40,260 nucleotides of DNA from JAZNQN01 sp045656005 (GTDB lineage Bacteria > Bacillota > Clostridia > UMGS1883 > UMGS1540). This document shows positions 31,893-39,738 of the stretch, in pieces (position 1 is the first letter of the stretch; the number at the start of each line of letters is the position of its first letter). The notes beneath the pieces are model-generated. The model saw nothing but the letters and a program-made list of their open reading frames with translations, was not told the origin of the DNA and did not search any database. The DNA lies in assembly GCA_045656005.1 (NCBI GenBank), contig JAZOQG010000085.1, positions 1-40,260 on the forward strand, read 5' to 3'. A program made the translations under genes and the position numbers.

Positions 31893-32795
31893 TTATTTTA
31901 TTAATGGCAAAATAAAAGGAGCACCTAACTCAAAATCGAAACTGTCCGGTTCAAACATAGTGTATCCGCTTGCATTAAAAAACGTCAACTCGCCAAACAC
32001 AATTTCTCCGCCTATATTGTAAAAATCCACCCTGACGTGTGGAAATGGCTCTGAAAGTACTTCGGCATATTCAACCATTTTCTCATAATTTAAAGGTTTT
32101 TCCGGTTGACTTTTCATCTTAGCAAAATCGACACGATGAGCACTCATCAAATTGAAGTCTTTATCAAGGAAACCCATAACTCCATCGTCATGATTCATTG
32201 TATAATTCTCCATCATATAACTACAGAACACTTTTCCGTTAAAGCAAAAAAACTTATAATCAGGTAAATCTCCGCTTTCATCAACCTCTAAAAGTTTTTC
32301 TACAATTATCTTTGGATTTACATCGTCATACGCCCATTCTCTACCTGCTGACGCACCTGCCTGCATAAAGAAATCTTTAAATTCTATTCGAAGTTTTTCT
32401 ATATCGAGGTTGCCTTTATCTTTACAAATATAATTTGTTCCGCTGCCATTATTTGCTTTTATTATAAATTTATCAGGCAATGCATCGAAATCTATTTCAT
32501 CAAACGAATCATACACCCCATAGAGTGTATTTAAAATATGTTCAAGCCCTTTCTCCTTTACATATTCACGAACTTCATATTTATCAACGCATTTAACCAT
32601 CAATGGATTTCGATAATATAATTTATACCACTGTATTTTCTCGGTATATCTTTTGGGATTTTTTAAATTAAGCCATCTTTTAAGCTTTATAAAATATTGG
32701 ATTCTGAGCATCATTTTATCAGGAATAAAGCTCAGAATATTCAAAATTTTAAACCTTAAATTCTTACTTGGAATAATTTTTTTATAAAAGTTCAT
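31893..32795 (-). CDS. TupA-like ATP-grasp ligase (second copy)
   Basis: A 300-residue relative of the gene at 27467 with the same blocks: KRYTEKIQWYKLYYRNP, KFIIKANNGSGTNYICKDK, GREWAYDDVNPKIIVEKLL, DYKFFCFNG and VRVDFYNI...VFGELTFFNASG. The two copies differ at most positions outside these blocks, so they are not a recent duplication and probably act on different substrates. It overlaps the upstream glycosyltransferase gene by 14 bases. Like the first copy it is inferred to form an amide or peptide bond using ATP, perhaps on a uronic acid of the repeat unit. Confidence 0.85.
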   Translation of the reverse strand: MNFYKKIIPSKNLRFKILNILSFIPDKMMLRIQYFIKLKRWLNLKNPKRYTEKIQWYKLYYRNPLMVKCVDKYEVREYVKEKGLEHILNTLYGVYDSFDEIDFDALPDKFIIKANNGSGTNYICKDKGNLDIEKLRIEFKDFFMQAGASAGREWAYDDVNPKIIVEKLLEVDESGDLPDYKFFCFNGKVFCSYMMENYTMNHDDGVMGFLDKDFNLMSAHRVDFAKMKSQPEKPLNYEKMVEYAEVLSEPFPHVRVDFYNIGGEIVFGELTFFNASGYTMFEPDSFDFELGAPFILPLIK

Positions 32796-33912
32796 CTGCT
32801 TTAATCCCTTCTATATCCATAGCATTTAATATTTTTTCATTTATTATATTAACATCAAATTTCTCTTTGCAGATTTTATAGCTTTCTTCGCCCATTTTCT
32901 TTGCAAGCTCCGGATTTTCTATAAGCTCTATCATTTTTTCCGCAAGTGACTTAGCGCTTTTAATCGGAACAAGGTATCCATTTCTTCCATTTTCAACCGC
33001 CTCGCGTGTTCCAACCCAATCAGTTGCAATTATGGGCTTTCCGCAAGCCATAGCCTCGAGAATACTTCTTGGTATTCCCTCTCTGTAATATGTAGGCAAC
33101 ACGAAGCAAAAACAATTTTGAATTACGGGAAGTACATCTTTTATCTCTCCCGGTATTTCAACCAATCCTTTTTTATTATACTCTTTTAAGAGATCAACTT
33201 GCTCTTTTGTGAGAGAGTCGTCGTATCCCCCAAGCAAAATAAATTTTGCATCAGGATATTTTTCTTTTACCATTTTTGCAGCATCGCAGTATTCAAAAAC
33301 ACCTTTTTCGACAAACATTCTTGACATCATCAGGAAACTTTTGTTGCACTCAAATTCGCCTTTAGTAAACCTATCAAGATTTACTCCCGACCCATCAACC
33401 TTTACGCATTGTTCTTTTTTCAAATATTTCTTTCTCAAAAACAATTCCATGTCGTCAACATTTTGAAAAAACACTTTTTTGCAATATCTTAAAGAATACT
33501 TATACAAAATCCCTGTTATAATACGGAGAATTTTTGTTTTAAGCCTGTCCCCTGTATAAACTCTTCCAAGTCCGGGTATCATTGCGTAAACTTCTTTAAC
33601 TCCGCAGCGGTTTGCTGCAACAGTTCCATAAACAACAGGTTTTATTGTGTAGGAAAAAATCTTGTCTGGATTTTCTTCTCGAATAACTTTTTTTATATTT
33701 TTGTAATATTCCAAATCTGCTTTGATTCCAACCTTGTTGTTTTGCACAGGAACTTCCACAAATGAAACACCGAGCTTTTTTACATCTTCAATTCTTTCCT
33801 TGTTCGGTCCCGTTACGACAACCTCGTTTCCGCATTTAATAAACTCGCGTATAAGGTCCCCTCTGAAATCGCACACTGCTCTGTTTTGATGAGATATCAC
33901 CATTATTTTCAT
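32782..33912 (-). CDS. GT4-family glycosyltransferase
   Basis: A 376-residue GT-B enzyme. Start MKIMVISHQNRAVCDFRGDL, donor-domain blocks FLMMSRMFVEKGVFEYCDAA, FILLGGYDDS and the E-x7-E motif in YREGIPRSILEAMACG followed by KPIIATDWVGTREAVENGRNG. The sequence resembles N,N'-diacetylbacillosamine or galactosyl-type capsule transferases (PglA/EpsD-like); as the first transferase after the priming enzyme it may add the second sugar. A weak hairpin (33956-33986) stands between it and the priming gene. Confidence 0.85.
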   Translation of the reverse strand: MKIMVISHQNRAVCDFRGDLIREFIKCGNEVVVTGPNKERIEDVKKLGVSFVEVPVQNNKVGIKADLEYYKNIKKVIREENPDKIFSYTIKPVVYGTVAANRCGVKEVYAMIPGLGRVYTGDRLKTKILRIITGILYKYSLRYCKKVFFQNVDDMELFLRKKYLKKEQCVKVDGSGVNLDRFTKGEFECNKSFLMMSRMFVEKGVFEYCDAAKMVKEKYPDAKFILLGGYDDSLTKEQVDLLKEYNKKGLVEIPGEIKDVLPVIQNCFCFVLPTYYREGIPRSILEAMACGKPIIATDWVGTREAVENGRNGYLVPIKSAKSLAEKMIELIENPELAKKMGEESYKICKEKFDVNIINEKILNAMDIEGIKADELL

Positions 33913-33955
33913 ATTTTAACATCCCTTTTATAATATACAATCCGACAAACTGAAA

Positions 33956-33986
33956 ACAGACGAATCCACAGTAAAAATCCGTCTGT
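33956..33986 (-). terminator. Weak hairpin inside the polysaccharide operon
   Basis: ACAGACG / CGTCTGT stem (33986-33980 with 33962-33956) overlapping the stop codon of the priming gene and followed by TTTTCAGTTT. With a 17-base loop and an interrupted T run it may act as a partial attenuator, reducing expression of downstream genes relative to the priming enzyme. Confidence 0.45.
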
Positions 33987-34660
33987 CAGCGTGCTCCATT
34001 ATGATTAAATACTACTTTTACCGTCATAAAAATGATTTTTAAATCAAAAATCAAACTGCGTTTTTTAATATACTCAACGTCATATACTATTTTTTCTTCC
34101 GGCAAAAGTTCATATCCGCCCTTCACCTGTGCAAGTCCGGTAAGTCCAGGTTTAACTACCAATCTTTTTCTGAAACCATCTATGTACTTGTCAAACTCTT
34201 TATAAAAAATTTCTCTTTCGGGTCTGGGTCCTACAATACTCATATCTCCCTTTAAGATGTTCAAAAGCTGTGGCAGTTCATCAATTCGTGTTTTTCTCAA
34301 AAATTTGCCTATTCTTGTTACTCGTTCATCATCCTTCTCCGCCCACCTTGCACCATCTGCCTCAGCATCCATAACCATAGACCTGAATTTACAAAGTGTA
34401 AACGGCTTACCGTTTTGTCCTAAACGTTCCTGCTTGTATATTGCGGGTCCTTCAGAATCCATACGTATAACAAAAGCCACAATTACCATAGGAATTCCAA
34501 GTACTAAAATTGCACAAAACGAGGCACAAAAATCAAAAATCCTTTTTATTATATCAAAAACAGGCTTGTCCCTCAAATTATCAACATCAGCTTCAATTAT
34601 TATTTTGTCAGAGTATGTATTATTCAGAATTACACCGTTATCAAAAATTCTTTCCTTCAC
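33986..34660 (-). CDS. Priming sugar transferase (undecaprenyl-phosphate sugar-phosphotransferase)
   Basis: A 224-residue short-form bacterial sugar transferase (PglC/EpsL type). One N-terminal hydrophobic helix (about 41-66) followed by the catalytic domain: KFRSM (91-95), the DELPQLLNILKGDMSIVG block (127-144) with GPRPE (144-148), and PGLTGLAQVKG. It puts the first sugar-1-phosphate on undecaprenyl phosphate and so starts each repeat unit. First gene of the operon, directly behind a consensus promoter. The start codon is GTG with GAAGG eight bases upstream. It carries a 35-residue N-terminal tail ahead of the helix that is longer than usual for this class. Confidence 0.92.
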   Translation of the reverse strand: MKERIFDNGVILNNTYSDKIIIEADVDNLRDKPVFDIIKRIFDFCASFCAILVLGIPMVIVAFVIRMDSEGPAIYKQERLGQNGKPFTLCKFRSMVMDAEADGARWAEKDDERVTRIGKFLRKTRIDELPQLLNILKGDMSIVGPRPEREIFYKEFDKYIDGFRKRLVVKPGLTGLAQVKGGYELLPEEKIVYDVEYIKKRSLIFDLKIIFMTVKVVFNHNGAR

Positions 34661-34689
34661 ATAATCATCCTTCGCAATAAACTACTCCT

Positions 34690-34718
34690 AGTATATAACA
34701 AACTCACAAAAGTGTCAA
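34690..34718 (-). promoter_or_regulatory. Promoter of the surface-polysaccharide operon
   Basis: Perfect TTGACA (34718-34713), 17-base spacer, TATACT (34695-34690) on the minus strand, 30 bases before the GTG start. A near-consensus promoter suggests strong constitutive transcription; no operator-like repeat was seen. Confidence 0.85.
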
Positions 34719-34772
34719 GGTTTTGGGCAATATTTTAGGACAATATTTTTACAAAACAAGGCAAATAAATTA

Positions 34773-34801
34773 TTGAACGCTTATTTTTTTCATGGTATTA
34801 T
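34773..34801 (+). promoter_or_regulatory. Promoter of the sugar isomerase type gene
   Basis: TTGAAC (34773-34778), 17-base spacer, TATTAT (34796-34801), 21 bases before the start codon. It is divergent from the polysaccharide promoter about 60 bases away. Confidence 0.7.
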
Positions 34802-34822
34802 ATTAGGAAAGGGAGTGAAACA

Positions 34823-35683
34823 ATGAAAATATCAGTAAGTTCATATTCGTTTAAACAATGCATGGACAACGGAGAACTGGATCAATTTACTGCCATAGGC
34901 AAAGCAAAAGAACTGGGGTTTGATTTTATAGAGTTTACAGATTTAATGCCTCCCGAAGGCGAAAGTTCTATAGATTTTGCCAAAAGGCTTCGCGCGGAAG
35001 CGGACAGGCTCGGCATGGGGATAACATGCTACGCGGTAGGGGCATGCATGGCTTTGGAAAGTGACGAAGAGGACAACATGGAATTTGAAAGAATTTGCAG
35101 GGAGTTAGATGTCGCAAAAGTGTTAAAAGTGCCTGTTTTTCGTCACGATGCTGCCTTTGAACTGCCCAAAAGGTACCCGTTTTTTGACACTTCGTTACCA
35201 AAAATGACCAGTAATATAAGGAGAATTACTGAATATGCAGAAAAACTCGGCATCAAAACAACCATTGAAAATCATGGTTTTATTTGTCAGGATAGTGACC
35301 GTGTAGAAAAAATTATAACGTCAGTAAATCATCCAAATTTTGGTCTTCTTCTTGACATGGGTAATTTTATGTGCACAGACCAGCAAAGTGCCACGGCAGT
35401 ATCGAGATGCGCACCTTATGCATTTCATGTTCATGCCAAGGATTTTCACTTTTTGCCCTACTCTTCCGAAGAGCATGAAGGTTATTTCAGAACAAGGGGA
35501 CAAAACTTCTTAAAAGGTGCCATATTGGGAGAAGGCGTAGTTCCCGTAGAGCAATGCCTTAAAATCATAAAAAATGCAGGATATGACGGATTTTGTACTA
35601 TTGAGTTTGAAGGCAGTGAGCCTTGCCTTGAGGCTCTGGAAAAAGGTCTTAAAAATTTAAAAACATTTTTAAAAAATATATAA
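34823..35683 (+). CDS. Sugar-phosphate isomerase/epimerase type TIM-barrel protein
   Basis: A 286-residue AP-endonuclease-2-like TIM barrel (xylose isomerase-like superfamily). The metal-binding set is visible: E149 (TIENHG), D178 (LLDMGN), H204 (FHVHAKD) and E261 or E263 (TIEFEG). Such proteins isomerise or epimerise ketoses, inositol derivatives or related sugars; the substrate is unknown. GGGAG is seven bases before the ATG. It is the only core-region gene on the plus strand, with its own promoter and terminator, and nothing in its surroundings points to a pathway. Confidence 0.85.
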   Translation: MKISVSSYSFKQCMDNGELDQFTAIGKAKELGFDFIEFTDLMPPEGESSIDFAKRLRAEADRLGMGITCYAVGACMALESDEEDNMEFERICRELDVAKVLKVPVFRHDAAFELPKRYPFFDTSLPKMTSNIRRITEYAEKLGIKTTIENHGFICQDSDRVEKIITSVNHPNFGLLLDMGNFMCTDQQSATAVSRCAPYAFHVHAKDFHFLPYSSEEHEGYFRTRGQNFLKGAILGEGVVPVEQCLKIIKNAGYDGFCTIEFEGSEPCLEALEKGLKNLKTFLKNI

Positions 35684-35687
35684 ATAT

Positions 35688-35719
35688 AAAGGGTGTAAAA
35701 AACATTTTTTACACCCTTT
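35688..35719. terminator. Bidirectional terminator
   Basis: Perfect 15-base stem AAAGGGTGTAAAAAA / TTTTTTACACCCTTT with a two-base loop, CTTTATT on the plus side. It ends the isomerase gene and the convergent SPFH gene. Confidence 0.9.
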
Positions 35720-35724
35720 CTTTA

Positions 35725-36615
35725 TTACTCTTTATCAGAAACTACTATTTCTTTAAGCGCTGATGCAAGTCCTGCCATATTTTGAATTTCAGACGGAACA
35801 ATAATTTTTGTAGCCTTTCCGTCTGCCGCTTTTTCGAAGGCTTCCATGCTTCGAAGTGTCAGCATTTCTTTTGTAGGCGCCGCTTCATTTATAAGGCGAA
35901 TTCCTTCTGCCACAGCGCTTTGCACCTTGATTATTGCCTCTGCTTCACCTTCCGCCTGCCTTATTGCGGCTTCTCTTTCGGCTTCGGCACGCAAGATTGC
36001 CGCCTCTTTTTCACCTTCTGCTACCAAAATGGCAGACTTTTTCTCACCTTCTGCACGAAGGATTGATTCGCGTCTTTCTCTTTCCGCTTTCATCTGTCGT
36101 TCCATGGAATCCTGAATTTCACGGGGTGGGATAATATTTTTAAGTTCCACACGATTTATCTTAATTCCCCACGGGTCGGTTGCTTCGTCCAGGATTGCAC
36201 GCATTTTTGTGTTAACTGTGTCTCTTGAAGTCAATGTTTCGTCAAGTTCCATCTCGCCTATAATATTACGCAATGTTGTTGCAGTTAAGTTTTCTATTGC
36301 CATCATGGGTCTTTCGACTCCGTAGGCAAAAAGTTTTGGGTCTGTTATCTGGAAGAACACAACCGTGTCAATCTGCATGGTTACATTGTCCTTTGTAATA
36401 ACACCCTGAGGCTCAAAATCTACAACCTGCTCCTTAAGATTCACCTTTTTTGCCACTTTGTCGACTATAGGCAAGAGAAAATGAAAACCTACACCCCATG
36501 TTTCATTGTACGCACCAAGTCTTTCGACTATATACGCATGTGCCTGAGGTACAATTTTTATGCATCTTACAATAACGATAATTGCTATAATTAATATGAT
36601 TGCCACAATACCCAT
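35725..36615 (-). CDS. SPFH-domain (stomatin-like, QmcA-type) membrane protein
   Basis: A 296-residue protein with one N-terminal membrane helix (about 2-18), the SPFH/band-7 domain (about 20-190: QAHAYIVERLGAYNETWGVG, VDFEPQGVITKDNVTMQIDT, GEMELDETLTSRDTVNTKM) and a long Ala/Glu-rich coiled coil (190-250, ERERRESILRAEGEKKSAIL) before a short C-terminal tail. Such proteins form ring-like assemblies in lipid microdomains and usually pair with an NfeD-type partner, found here 12 bases upstream. Role: membrane organisation or quality control of membrane proteins, by family. Confidence 0.92.
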   Translation of the reverse strand: MGIVAIILIIAIIVIVRCIKIVPQAHAYIVERLGAYNETWGVGFHFLLPIVDKVAKKVNLKEQVVDFEPQGVITKDNVTMQIDTVVFFQITDPKLFAYGVERPMMAIENLTATTLRNIIGEMELDETLTSRDTVNTKMRAILDEATDPWGIKINRVELKNIIPPREIQDSMERQMKAERERRESILRAEGEKKSAILVAEGEKEAAILRAEAEREAAIRQAEGEAEAIIKVQSAVAEGIRLINEAAPTKEMLTLRSMEAFEKAADGKATKIIVPSEIQNMAGLASALKEIVVSDKE

Positions 36616-36627
36616 TTGAAAACCTCC

Positions 36628-37071
36628 TTATTTGTTTTCAGACTGTGCTTTTACAACAGCCTTTACCCCTTCAATTCTTAAGATTTCAACTCTGGTGTCA
36701 ACTTCCAAATCAGCTCCGTTATCGCTTTTTGCAGACCACACGCTGCCCTGCACTCTTATTTGCCCCGTGCCGTTTGCTCCGTCAATCTTTTGTGTTACAA
36801 TGCCTTCTTTTCCAATTATTCTGTCAAAGTTTGTGGCATGGGTTTTTTGCAAAAGAATTTTCTTGACCGCAGGCTTTGTAAAGATAATAAGAAGTGCGGT
36901 CACAGCTATAAATACTGCTATCTGCACTCCTAAGGAAAGCCCAATTGCCGCCGCTAAAAGCGCGCATGTTGCACCTGCCACAAACCAAATTGAAACGAGA
37001 TTTACAGTAGATAGTTCAAGAAAAAGAAACAAAAGTGCAAATAAAAGCCACATAATCATAAATCCGTTCAT
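36628..37071 (-). CDS. NfeD-family membrane protein
   Basis: A 147-residue partner of the SPFH protein: three to four N-terminal membrane helices (about 3-67) followed by a C-terminal OB-fold (IIGKEGIVTQKIDGANGTGQIRVQGSVWSAKSDNGADLEVDTRVEILRIEG would be split over about residues 85-140), with the conserved G-x-V and G-x-W patterns. It is the short NfeD1b type, without the protease domain. ATG 37071 has GAGG eight bases upstream; the in-frame GTG at 37080 lies in the RBS. The gene pair NfeD-SPFH is a well-known conserved unit. Confidence 0.88.
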   Translation of the reverse strand: MNGFMIMWLLFALLFLFLELSTVNLVSIWFVAGATCALLAAAIGLSLGVQIAVFIAVTALLIIFTKPAVKKILLQKTHATNFDRIIGKEGIVTQKIDGANGTGQIRVQGSVWSAKSDNGADLEVDTRVEILRIEGVKAVVKAQSENK

Positions 37072-37086
37072 AGGGGTCACCTCTCT

Positions 37087-39261
37087 TTAAAATAATGAAA
37101 GTTGCGGGTCATCATCACCCTTTGGATAGTATCCTCCAGAGGGAAGCGCTCTCGCTCTGTATGAAGCAGGGTCAGTAACACCTGAATTTTCAGGAAGGGT
37201 TATACTCAAAAACTTACTTCCCTTTTTAAGCCTCATCACCTGAACACCCTGTGTGCTTCTAGTAGTTTTAAGCGGAACATCTGCGCTGTTGAAAAGCAAA
37301 TATTTTCCACTGTCTGCCGAGGCAAAAACATCACATTCTCCGGTAATGAAAAGAGCATTTGCCAAAGGCGATGCACTGCCGTAAGCATTTGTAAGTTTTT
37401 TACGATTAAGTTTTGTAACATAAGATTCCATCGGAACTTTTGCAATTTTTCCGTTTTCAAAGGCAAAAAGCATAAGTCCTTCATATTTCTCTGTGGGAAC
37501 TGCGTATAGAATTTTTTCATCTTCCTCAAGCCCTAAAAGGTTTGGAAGAAATTCGCCCCATGAGCTTGCCTTGCAGTCCGCTATTTCGTGAAGGCGCATT
37601 TTATATACGTTATGCATATTGCTGAAAAGAAGTATGTCGGCACGGTTTGTAGATTCAAACTCACAAAGTATGCGGTCCCCTTCTTTGAGCTTTTGTTCGG
37701 AAGCACTTCGAAGTGATACAAGAGATATCTTTTTAAGATAATTATCTTTCGTAAAGAAAATTTTAAGGTTGTAATCTTCAATATACTGTTCTTCCTTGTA
37801 TTCTGTTACATCCTCGCCTTCAAGAATTTCTGTTTTTCTATCCTGCGCATATTTTTTGATTACATCATTTAAATCTGATATAATCATTTTCTTTATCTCT
37901 TTTTCGGAGGAAAGAATAAATTCAAGTTTTGCGATTTCATCCTGCAAAAGGGAAGTTTCTTCAATTCTGCGCAAAATATACTGTTTGTTCAGATTACGAA
38001 GTTTTATCTCCGCAACGTATTCTGCCTGAATTTTATCAATTCCAAAAGCTGACATGAGGTTTGGAACAACATCATCGTCATTTTCGGTTTCCCTTACAAT
38101 TTTTATTGCCTTGTCAATATCAAGAAGAATTTTTTTAAGACCCAATAAAAGATGCAGTTTGTCTTTTTTCTTCCCAATGTCAAATGCAAGCATTCTTTTG
38201 AGACAATCTGTGCGGAAACGGGTCCACTCTGTCAAAATTTCATAAACACCCATTACTTTCGGATGTCCGTCTATAAGAATATTAAAATTGCAACTGAAGC
38301 TATCCTCAAGCGGAGTCATTTTAAAAAGCCTTGTCATCAATTTATCAGGGTCTACTCCCTTTTTAATATCAATTGTAATTTTAAGACCGTTTAAGTCGGT
38401 TTCGTCACGGATATCAGAAATTTCTTTAATTTTGTTAGCCTTGATAAGTTCAATCAGCTTATCAATAATTGCTTCACTTGTTGTAGAATATGGAATTTCA
38501 TAAATTTCTATGCAATTATTTTTCTTATCATAATTATATTTTGCACGAAGTTTAAAACTTCCTCTTCCTGTTTTATAAATTTCTGCAAGCTGTGCCTTAT
38601 CATATATTATATATCCGCCCGTTGGAAAATCAGGTGCGAGCAAAATTTCGCTTATATCGGCATTTGGCTTTTTGATAAGTTCAATGGTCGCAAGACAAAG
38701 CTCCTTTAAATTAAAGGAACAGATATTACTTGCCATACCAACTGCAATACCCTGATTTGCATTAAGTAAAATAGTTGGGAAAGATACGGGAAGCATACAT
38801 GGCTCTTTCATGGTAGCATCATAGTTATCCTGAAATTCTACGGTATCTTTATCAATATCCGTAAAAATCTCACGACAAATTTCAGCGAGCTTTACCTCTG
38901 TATATCTTGATGCAGCAAATGCCATATCGCGGCTATATTGCTTACCGAAGTTACCCTTTGAATCAACAAATGGGTGAAGTAGTGCCGCATTACCCTTTGT
39001 CATGCGCACCATGGTTTCGTAAATTGCCATGTCGCCGTGGGGGTTAAGTTTCATCGTCTGCCCCACAACGTTTGCCGACTTTGTTCTGCCCCCTGTTAAA
39101 AGCCCCATTTTATACATAGTATAAAGAAGCTTTCTGTGAGAAGGCTTAAAGCCATCAATCTCAGGAATTGCACGGGAGATTATAACACTCATGGCATAAG
39201 GCATATAATTTTCCTGGAGTGTATCCGTTATATTTTTTAAAACCGGCGGATTTGTATTCAT
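37087..39261 (-). CDS. parC: DNA topoisomerase IV subunit A (divergent GyrA/ParC paralogue)
   Basis: A 724-residue type IIA topoisomerase A subunit. N-terminal winged-helix domain with catalytic Tyr120 in AASRYTEVKL, the tower and coiled-coil region (to about 470) and a beta-pinwheel C-terminal domain (about 490-700). The quinolone region reads HGDMAIYETMVRM (75-87), where E. coli GyrA has HGDSAVYDTIVRM, so the Ser83 and Asp87 positions are Met78 and Glu82. Its partner B subunit is not in the window (gyrB/parE usually lies upstream). The C-terminus ends DDDPQLSLF, an acidic tail. It starts 18 bases after the PncC gene; the RBS GAGG is nine bases from the ATG. Confidence 0.9.
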   Translation of the reverse strand: MNTNPPVLKNITDTLQENYMPYAMSVIISRAIPEIDGFKPSHRKLLYTMYKMGLLTGGRTKSANVVGQTMKLNPHGDMAIYETMVRMTKGNAALLHPFVDSKGNFGKQYSRDMAFAASRYTEVKLAEICREIFTDIDKDTVEFQDNYDATMKEPCMLPVSFPTILLNANQGIAVGMASNICSFNLKELCLATIELIKKPNADISEILLAPDFPTGGYIIYDKAQLAEIYKTGRGSFKLRAKYNYDKKNNCIEIYEIPYSTTSEAIIDKLIELIKANKIKEISDIRDETDLNGLKITIDIKKGVDPDKLMTRLFKMTPLEDSFSCNFNILIDGHPKVMGVYEILTEWTRFRTDCLKRMLAFDIGKKKDKLHLLLGLKKILLDIDKAIKIVRETENDDDVVPNLMSAFGIDKIQAEYVAEIKLRNLNKQYILRRIEETSLLQDEIAKLEFILSSEKEIKKMIISDLNDVIKKYAQDRKTEILEGEDVTEYKEEQYIEDYNLKIFFTKDNYLKKISLVSLRSASEQKLKEGDRILCEFESTNRADILLFSNMHNVYKMRLHEIADCKASSWGEFLPNLLGLEEDEKILYAVPTEKYEGLMLFAFENGKIAKVPMESYVTKLNRKKLTNAYGSASPLANALFITGECDVFASADSGKYLLFNSADVPLKTTRSTQGVQVMRLKKGSKFLSITLPENSGVTDPASYRARALPSGGYYPKGDDDPQLSLF

Positions 39262-39279
39262 TCTATTCTACCTCTATAA

Positions 39280-39732
39280 CTAAAAATTTTCCATAAGTTT
39301 TTTCATAATAAATTCTACCGTCTGCCTTCGCACGGCAGTTCTGTCACCGCGGAGCAAAAGTTTATAAATATTTTGCTCTTTATCGCTTACTATTGCAGTA
39401 TATACAAGCCCAACGGGTTTTTCGTCTGTTCCGCCGCCAGGCCCTGCAACACCTGTTGTTGAAATGCCAAGTGTTGTGCCCGCTCTCTTTCTTATTGCGT
39501 TTGCCATTTCAAGAGCGGTTTCCTCGCTTACTGCTCCATGCTCTTTAAGGGTTTCCTCTTTAACACCAAGACGCATTTTTGATTCATTTGAATAAGTTAC
39601 AATGCCTTCCATAAATATTTCGGAAGCCCCTGAAACGTTTACAAATTCAGCTGCTAAAAGTCCGCCTGTACACGATTCACAGGTTGAAACTGTTATTTTA
39701 TTGTCGATTAATTTTTTAATAAGCTTTTCCAT
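39280..39732 (-). CDS. pncC: Stand-alone CinA C-terminal domain (PncC, nicotinamide-nucleotide amidase)
   Basis: A 150-residue protein corresponding to the C-terminal half of CinA. Conserved blocks: STCESCTGGLLAAEFVNVSGAS (residues 16-37), EGIVTYSNESK, and the amidase loop TTGVAGPGGGTDEKPVGLVYTA. PncC deamidates NMN to nicotinate mononucleotide in NAD recycling. The N-terminal MoCF/COG1058 domain of full CinA is absent, a common arrangement. It sits between thiI and parC, six bases after thiI. Confidence 0.9.
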   Translation of the reverse strand: MEKLIKKLIDNKITVSTCESCTGGLLAAEFVNVSGASEIFMEGIVTYSNESKMRLGVKEETLKEHGAVSEETALEMANAIRKRAGTTLGISTTGVAGPGGGTDEKPVGLVYTAIVSDKEQNIYKLLLRGDRTAVRRQTVEFIMKKLMENF

Positions 39733-39738
39733 ATATAA

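Noticed and set aside
35725..37071. SPFH-NfeD pair as a new membrane system
   Set aside because: A well-known conserved pair in many bacteria.
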